From: Lentzea californiensis
GTDB taxonomy: Bacteria; Actinomycetota; Actinomycetes; Mycobacteriales; Pseudonocardiaceae
Direction of reading: 5' to 3'
DNA: 64,000 nucleotides
Assembly (NCBI RefSeq): GCF_024648825.1
Contig: NZ_JANBBE010000020.1
Span: 59,425 to 123,424, forward strand
This document shows, piece by piece, positions 20,901 to 29,900 of the stretch. Position numbers and translations under genes: made by a program. Numbering within the stretch: the stretch's first letter is position 1; each line of letters starts with the position of its first letter. The notes under the pieces were generated by a model, which was given only the letters and a program-made list of their open reading frames with translations, ran no database searches and was not told the origin of the DNA.

Positions 20901-23900
20901 CTCGAGCTGGGCGCGGTCGGAGACGTCGCACGCGGCGACCGTCACCTCGGCGCCGAGCGCGGTCAGCTCCTGCACCAGCCGGGGTGCGCCGGGGCTGTCG
21001 CCGCCGGAACGGCTGACGAGCACCAAGTGGCGCACGCCGTGGTTCTCGACGAGGCGGCGGGCGACCAGTGCGCCCAGACCGCCCGTACCGCCGGTGACCA
21101 GAACGGTCCCGTCCAGAGACCAGTCGTCGCGGCTGGTCGTCTTGGCCCGGACCAGCCGGGGGACCCTCAGCTCGCCGTCGGTGAGCAGGACCTCCGGCTC
21201 ACCCGTGCCGACCGCCGCGGCGACGTCACCGTCGCCGTGCACCAGCACGAACCGGTCGGGGTGCTCGGCCTGAGCGCTGCGCACGAGCCCGCTCACCGCG
21301 GCATGCGCGGGAACGCCCGGGACCGTGCGCACGACCAGCTTGGCCTCGCGGTCCTCGGCCAGCCACGACTGCAGCAGCCCCAGGACCTCCACGGTCAGGA
21401 CGTCGGCCGCACCCTCGGGAACAGCGTGGACGAACGCGTCCGCGGCGGCCTCCTGGCCGTACGGCAGGACATCGGCCGGAGCGCCAGGAGTGACCAGCGC
21501 CCAGTCCACGGTGAACAGGGCGTCGCGCTTTGCCGAGTTGACCGGGCGCAGCTGCTCCTCGCTGATCTCCCTCAGCGCGAGCCGGTCGACCGAGAGCACG
21601 GGCGCGCCGGTCACGTCGGCGACCCGCAGCGACAGCGCGCCCGATCCCGCCGGAGCGAGCCGCACCCGCAACGCGGTCGCACCGGCCGCGTGCAGCGTCA
21701 GGCCGGCCAGCGAGAACGGCAGCCTCGCCTGGCCGCCGGAGAGCCCGACGGCGTGCAACGCGGCGTCCAGCAGGGCCGGGTGCAGGCCGAACCGGCTGAC
21801 GTCGGTGTCCGCGGGCAGCTCGACCTCGGCGAACGTCTCCTCGCCCCGGCGCCACGCGGCGCGCAGGCCGCGGAACAGCCCGCCGTAGTCCAGTCCGGCC
21901 TCGGCGAGGTTCGGGTAGAAGCCGTCGAGGTCGACCGGTGCGGCGTTCTCCGGCGGCCACACGGTCTGCGGCTCTCCCGGCTCGTCGCCGCCGCGGACCA
22001 GCGTTCCGAAGGCGTGCAGGGTCCATTCGTCGTCGACGTTCTCGGGTCGCGAGTGGACGGTCACCGATCGACGACCGTCTGCTTCGGACTCCGAGAGGGA
22101 GACCCGGAGCTGCAGGGCCGCGGTGCCGAGCACCAGTGGCGCCTGGAGGACGAGCTCCTCGACCGTGTCGCAGCCGACCTCGTCGCCCGCCCGGACGGCC
22201 AGTTCGGCGAACGCGGTGCCGGGCAGCAGGACCGTGCCCATCACCCGGTGCCCGGCCAGCCACGGCTGTGCGTCCAGCGAGAGCCGGCCCGTCAGCACGA
22301 GTCCCCCGCTGTCCGGGAGCGTGACGGTGGCGCCGAGCAGCGGGTGGTCCAGCGCGCCGAGACCCAGGCTCGGGGCGTCACCCACCCCTGGCGCGGAGTG
22401 CAGCCAGAACCGCTGCTGCCGGAAGGGGTAGGTCGGCAGGGCGACGGCCTTCGCGCCGCTGCCGGCGAAGTACTCCTGCCAGCCGACGTCGACGCCGTGG
22501 CTGTACAACGTGCCCAGCGCGGTCACCAGCGAGGTCGTCTCGTCGCGGTCCCTGCGCAGGGACGGGACGAACACGGCCTCCGCGGTGTCCTGTCCGAGCC
22601 CGGACAGGGCGGCGTCGGGACCGATCTCCAGGAACCGGGTGACGTCCAGGCCGGTCAGCGTCGTCAGGCCGTCGGCGAACCGCACCGGCTTGCGCACGTG
22701 CTCGACCCAGTACTCCGGCGACGTCACCTCACCCGGCCCGACCAGGGCACCGGTCACGGTGGACACCATCGGAACGGTCGGTTCGCGGTACTCGATCGAC
22801 TCCGCCACCGCGCGGAACTCGTCCAGCATCGGCTCCATGAGCGCCGAGTGGAACGCGTGCGACACCGCCAGCCGCTTGGTGCGGCGGCCGAGTTCCTCGA
22901 ACTTCTCGGCGACCTCCAGAACCGGCGACGCCGCACCGGACAACACCACGGCGTTCGGACCGTTGACCGCGGCCAGGGAAACCTCGTCGGACAGGTGTCC
23001 CCGCACCTCGTCCTCGGTCGCCTGGACGGCGACCATCGCACCGCCGGCGGGCAACGCCTGCATCAGACGACCCCGCGCGGACACCAGCTTCGCCGCGTCC
23101 TGCAACGACAGCACCCCGGCGACGTGCGCCGCCGCGATCTCACCGATCGAGTGCCCTGCCAGGAAGTCCGGCGTCACACCCCACGACCGGACGAGGCGGA
23201 ACAGCGCCACTTCCAGCGCGAAGATCGCGGGCTGGGCGTTGCTGGTCTGACCGAGCACGTCCGCGTCAGTGATGCCCTTGATGCCGGGCAGGAATTCGCA
23301 CACCTCGTCGTAAGCCCGAGCGAAGACCGGGAACGCCTCGTACAGCCCGGCGCCCATGCCCAGCCGCTGAGAACCCTGGCCGGTGAACAGGAACGCGAGC
23401 CTGCCGGGAGCGGCCAGACCGGTGACCACGCCTGCGGCCTGGCCGGTGGCGGCGAACGCCGACAGCCCGGCGAGCACGCTCTCGTGGTCGGCGCCGACCA
23501 CGACGGCGCGCCGTTCGTGCGACTGGCGGGTCGTGACGAGCGAGTAGCCGATGTCCAGCAGGGACTGCGAGTCCGTACCGGCGGCGAGCCTGCTCGCCTG
23601 GTCGCGCAGGGCCTCCTCGGAGCGGGCCGACAGCACCAGCGGCACGACCGCGGGCGGGTTCGTCTGCGTCTCCGTGGCGGTGAGCGCGGGGACGTGCTCG
23701 AGCACGACGTGCGCGTTGGTCCCGCTGAAGCCGAACGACGAGACGCTCGCCCGGCGCGGCGCACCGGTCTCCGGCCAGCCGACCTGCTCGGTGAGCAGCC
23801 GGATCGCGCCCCGGTCCCAGTCGACCTGGCCGGACGGCTCGTCGATGTGCAGGGTGCGCGGCAGCACGCCCCTGTTCATCGCCTCCACCATCTTGATGAC

Positions 23901-26900
23901 ACCGGCGATGCCCGCCGCTGCCTGCGTGTGGCCGATGTTCGACTTCACCGACCCCAGCCACAACGGCTCGCGCCGGTCCTGGCCGTAGGTCGCGAGCAGT
24001 GCCTGCGCCTCGATCGGGTCGCCGAGCCGGGTGCCCGTGCCGTGCGCCTCCACCGCGTCCACGTCCGAAGTGGACAGACCGGCGTTGGCCAGTGCCTGCC
24101 GGATCACCCGTTGCTGCGACGGACCGTTCGGTGCGGTCAGACCGCTGGACGCGCCGTCCTGGTTGACCGCGGACCCCTTGAGCAGGGCCAGCACCGGGTG
24201 GCCGTTGCGGCGCGCGTCCGACAGGCGTTCCAGCAACACCATGCCGACGCCCTCGCCCCAGCTGACGCCGTCGGCGCCGTCGGCGAAGGCCTTGCAGCGG
24301 CCGTCGAGCGCCATGGCCTGCTGCTTGCTGAAGTCGATGAACGGACCGGGGGTGGACATCACGGTCACACCACCGGCGAGTGCCAGTTCGCACTCGCCCG
24401 ACCGCAGCGAGTGGGCCGCCATGTGCAACGCCACCAACGACGACGAGCAGGCGGTGTCGACGGACACGGCCGGACCCTCGAAACCGAAGGTGTAGGCGAT
24501 CCGCCCGGACATCATCGAGCCCGAGGTCCCGGTGCCGAGGAACCCCTCGACGTCGTCGGGGATCGTCCGCAGCTGCGAGGCGTAGTCGTGGTAGATGGCG
24601 CCCGCGAACACACCGGTCGCGCTGCCGCGCAGGTCCGCCGGCTTGAGGCCGGCACGCTCGAACGCCTCCCAGGAGACCTCCAGCAGCACCCGCTGCTGCG
24701 GGTCCATCGCCAGCGCCTCGCGCGGCGAGATGCGGAAGAACTCCGGGTCGAAGTCACCGGCGTCCTCCAGGAAGCCACCGACCCTCGTGTTGGAGACGCC
24801 CTGCTTGCCCGGCGTGGTGTCGAACAGTGACGCCAGGTCCCAGCCGCGGTCGTCCGGGAAGGGGGAGATCCCCTCGCGGCCCTCGGCCACCAGCGACCAG
24901 AGGTCCTCCGGCGACCGCACCCCGCCGGGGAACCGGCAGCTCATGGCGACGATCGCGATGGGGTCGTCGGAGGCTGCGACCTGCGCCCGCACGGCAGGCG
25001 TGCCCGCCACCCCCAGCTCGCCCAGCAGCTCGGCGCGCAGGAAACCCGCCAGCGCGACGGGGGTCGGGTGGTCGAAGGTCACCGTCGACGGCAGCCGCAG
25101 GCCGGTCGCCGAGCTCAGGCGGTTGCGCAGTTCGACGGAGGTCAGCGAGTCGAAGCCCAGGTCCAGGAACCCGCGGCCGGGCTCGATGCCGCCCGGCGTC
25201 ACGTGGCCCAGCACCATCCCGACCTCGGTGCGGACCAGGTCCAGCAGCTCGTGGTCCTGCTCGGCCTCGGTGAGCGAGGCGAGGCGGCGCGCGAGCGAGG
25301 AGCCCCGCCCAGCACCGGACTGCGCGACGCGCCTGCCCGGCGTGCGCACGAGACCGCCGAGCACGGCCGGCAGCGAGGTGCTCCGCGCGGAGGCGCGGAG
25401 CGCGGGCAGGTCCAGCTTGATCGGGACGGCGACGGGCGCGTCGGCCGCGATCGCGGCGTCGAACAGCGCCAGCCCCTCCGGCACGGTGAGCGCGGGAGTA
25501 CCGCCGTTGCGCAACCGGGCGAGGTCGGCGTCGCCGAGCGTCTCCCCCATGCCGGCCGCCCACAGACCCCACGCCATCGACTGGCCCGCCAGGCCGAGGG
25601 CCCGCCGGTGCTCGGCGAGCGCGTCGAGGTAGGCGTTCGCGGCGGCGTAGCTGCCCTGCCCCGGCGCGCCGAGCACGCCGGCGGCCGAGGAGAAGGTGAC
25701 GAACAGGGCCAGGTCGTGGTGCGCGGTCAGCTCGTGCAGGTACCGGGCGGCGTCGGCCTTCGGGCCCAGCACGCCCGCCACCCGCTGCGGAGTGAGCGAG
25801 TCGATCGTGCCGTCGTCGAGCACGCCCGCCGCGTGCACCACGCCGGTCAGCTCGACGCCGTCGAGCAGTGCGGCCAGCGCGGCGCGGTCCGCCACGTCGC
25901 AGGCCACGGCCGACACCTCCGCGCCCAGCGCGGTGAGTTCCTCGACCAGCGCAGCCGCTCCGGGGGCGGCGAGCCCGCGGCGGCTGGTGAGCAGGAGCTT
26001 GCGCACACCGTGGCCGGTGACGAGGTGCTTGGCCACCACGGCGCCCAGGCCTCCGGTGCCACCGGTCACCAGCACGGTCTTGTCCGGCTCCGCCGCGCGC
26101 GGCATCGACAGCGCGACCTTGCCGATGTGCTTGGCCTGGCTCAGGAAGCGGAACGCCGCCCGTGCCTGGCGCACGTCCCACACCTTCACCGGGAGGGGTT
26201 CGAGCACCCCCTGGTCGAACAGCTCGACCAGGGCGGTCCACATCTGCGCCGTGCGCTCGGGCCCGGCCTCGCTCAGGTCGAACGCCTGGTAGCGCACGTC
26301 CTGGCGAAGGGTGGCCACGTCGCGGACGTCGGCCTTGCCCATCTCCAGGAAGCGGCCGCCCGGCGCCACCGTGCGCAGCGACGCGTCCACGAAGTCGCCC
26401 GCCAGCGCGTTGAGCACGACGTCGACCCGGCCGAACCGCTGCTCGAAGTCGAGCGTGCGGGACGAGGCGATGCGCTCGTCGGCGATGCCCGCCTCCCGCA
26501 GCACGTGCTGCTTGCTCTCGCTCGCCGTGCCGTGGACGACGGCACCGAGGTGGTTCGCGAGCTGCGTCGCGGCCATGCCCACACCGCCGGCGGCGGAGTG
26601 GATCAGGATCGACTCCCCCGCCTTCAGCTCGCCCAGGTCGCACAACGCGTAGTAGGCGGTGAGGAACACCAGCGGCACGGTCGCGGCCTGCTCGAACGTC
26701 CACCCCGCGGGCTTGCGGGTGATCATCTGACGTTCCACGACCGCCGATGGGCCACCGCCACCGGCGACCAGGCCCATCACCTCGTCACCGGGTGCGAGGT
26801 CGGTCACGGACGCGCCCACCTCGGTCACGACACCGGCGAACTCGCTGACGAGCAGGCCGGCCTCGCCGCGGTACATGCCCAGGACGTTCAGCACGTCCCG

Positions 26901-29900
26901 GAAGTTCAGGCCCGCCGCGCGCACGGCTACGCGGACCCCGGTCGGCTCGAGCGGCTGCGCCGCAGCCGGCTCCAGCACCAGGTGGTCGACGGTGCCCTTG
27001 CCCGACATGCCGAGCCGCCAGTCGCCCATGGGCGGGACCAGGCGGCCGGTGGTCTCCGTGGCTACCAGGCGCGGCACCAGGAGCTCACCGTCGCGCACGG
27101 CCAGTTGCGGCTCGTCGCACGCGAGCACGGCGTCGGTGATCTCGGCGGCGTCCACCAGCGCGAAGCGGTCGGGGTGCTCGGACTGCGCGGAGCGCACCAA
27201 GCCCCAGACGGCAGCGATGGCCGGGTCGACGACGGCGTCGTCCGCTCCGGTCGAGACGGCGCCGACGGTCTGGACGAGGAGCTTCGCGGTCTCGAACCGC
27301 TCATCGGCCAGCCACTGCTGGAGCACGCCGAGCGTGGCGGTGACCGTTTTGTGCACGTCCTCGCCGCCGGCGCGGTACACCACGACCGGGGGGACTTCTT
27401 CGCCCAGCTCGTCCCACCACACCCAGCCGGGTGCGTCAGCGACCGTGGAGGTGACCGGGTTCCAAGCGAGCTCGTAAAGCCCGTTCCGGTCGGCGGACGT
27501 GCGGATCTGTTCGGCCGACACCGGCCGCACGGCCAGCGAACCGACCGTGGCGATCGGCGCACCCTCACCGTCGGCGACCCTCAGGGTGATCGCGTCGGTG
27601 CCCGCCGGGGACAACTTCACCCGCAGGTCGGCAGCACCGGAGGCGTGCAGGGTCACGTCCTCCCAGGAGAACGGCAGTCGTGCTTGGCCGTCGCCCAGTG
27701 CCAGGGAGTGCAGGGCGGCGTCGAGCAGCGCCGGGTGCAGGCCGAACCGGCCCGCCTGGTCCCGCGCCCGGTCGGGCAGCGCGACCTCGGCGAAGGTGTC
27801 GTCGCCCCGCCGCCACACCGCTCGCAGACCTTGGAACGTCTCGCCGTAGTCCAGGCCCAGTGCGGCGAGTTCCTGGTAGTGGCCGTCGAGTCCGACCGCC
27901 TCGGCGCCGGGCGGTGGCCACTCGGCGAGGTCCCAGGACGTGCCGTGGCTCGCTGCGGCCAGTGAACCGGAAGCGTGCAGCGTCCACGTGCCGTCGACCG
28001 CGGCGCTGCTGGGGCGCGAGTGCAGGGTCAGCGGGCGGCGGCCTGCCTCGTCCGGCGCGCCGACCCACAGCTGGACGTGCACGCCGGCGTTCTCGGGCAG
28101 CACCAGCGGTGCCTGGAGGGTGAGCTCCTCGATGCCGGTGAGGCCTGTCTCGTCGGCCGCGCGCACGGCCAGTTCGACCAGCGCCGTGCCGGGCACGACC
28201 ACCGCTCCCATCACGACGTGGTCGGCCAGCCACGGGTGGGTCCTGGTGGACAGGATGCCGGTGAACAGGAACCCGTCGGCGTCGGCGACCGAGACGGCGG
28301 CGCCGAGCAGCGGGTGGTCCAGCGAGCTGAGGCCGAGCCCGGACGCGTCGCCCGCGGGCGCGGTGACGGGCAGCCAGTAGCGGTCGCGCTGGAACGGGTA
28401 GGTGGGCAGGCCGACCACACGGGCACCGGAGAAGTACGCGGCCCAGTCGACCCGGCCGCCGTGGACGTGCAGGTCGGCGAGAGCGGACAGGATCGTCGCG
28501 ACCTCGTCGCGGTCCCGGCGCAGCGCGGCGACGAACCGGCCGTCCGCGCAGTCCTGCCCGGCGGCGGAGAGCACGCCGTCCGGACCCAGCTCCAGGTACC
28601 GCGTGACACCGGCCGCCGCCAGGGTCCTGACGCCGTCGGCGAACCGGACGGCCTCGCGGACGTGCCGGACCCAGTAGCCGGGGTCGCAGATCTCCTCGGT
28701 GCGGGCCAGCTGACCGGTGACGTTGGAGACCAGGGCGATCTTCGGGGTCTGGTATGTCACCTCGCGCGCGACCTCGGCGAACTCCGCGAGCATGCCGTCC
28801 ATCAGCGAGGAGTGGAACGCGTGCGAGACCGCGAGCGCCTTGGTCTTGCGGCCGGAGGCGGCGAACCGCGCGGTCATCCCGGCGACGGCGTCCGCGTCTC
28901 CCGAGATCACGACAGCCTCGGGACCGTTGACCGCGGCGATGTCGACACCGTCGCGCAGCGCGGCCCTGACCTCCTCCTCGTCGGCCTGGATCGCGGCCAT
29001 GCCCCCGCCGCGGGGCAGCGCCTGCATGAGCCTGCCGCGGGCCTGCACGAGCTTCGCCGCGTCCTGCAGCGACCAGACGCCGGCGACGTGTGCCGCGGCC
29101 AGCTCACCGACCGAGTGGCCGATCAGGAAGTCCGGTCGCACACCCCACGACTCGACCAGCCGGTACAACGCGACCTCGAGCGCGAACAACGCGGGCTGGG
29201 CGTTGCCCGTCTGGTTGAGCACATCGGCGTCGTCGATCTCCCGGACACCGGGCAACAACGCCGCGATCTCGTCATACGCCTGAGCGAAAACGGGGAACGC
29301 CGCGTACAACTCACGGCCCATGCCCAGCCGCTGGGAACCCTGTCCAGTGAACATGACGGCGAGCTGGCCGCCCACGGCCTCGCCGGTGGTGACGCCGGGC
29401 GCGCCGGCACCCTGGGCGACGGCGCGCAGACCCGCGCGCAGCGAGTCCAGGTCGGTACCGGTGACGACCGCGCGGCGCTGAGCGGTCGCCCGCGTCGCGG
29501 CCAGCGAGTAGCCGATGTCGGCCGGGTCCTCGTCGACCGGCAGCAGCGCCTCGGCCTGTGCCCGCAGAGCGGCGTCGGTCCTGCCGGACAGCACCCAGGG
29601 GATCAGCGCGGGCGCGGGCCCGCGGTCGGGCAGCTCCACCGGCTCCGGTGCCTGCTCCAGGATGACGTGGGCGTTGGTGCCGCTGATGCCGAACGACGAC
29701 ACACCCGCGCGGCGGACGCGATCATCCGGCCAGGTGCGGTTCTCGGTGAGCAGCGAGATCGCGCCGGACGACCAGTCGACCTGCGGGGTGGGGGCGTCGA
29801 CGTGCAGGCTCGCGGGCAGCACACCGTTGCGCAGCGCGAGGATCATCTTGATCACGCTCGCGACGCCGGCGGCGGCCTGCGTGTGACCGATGTTGGACTT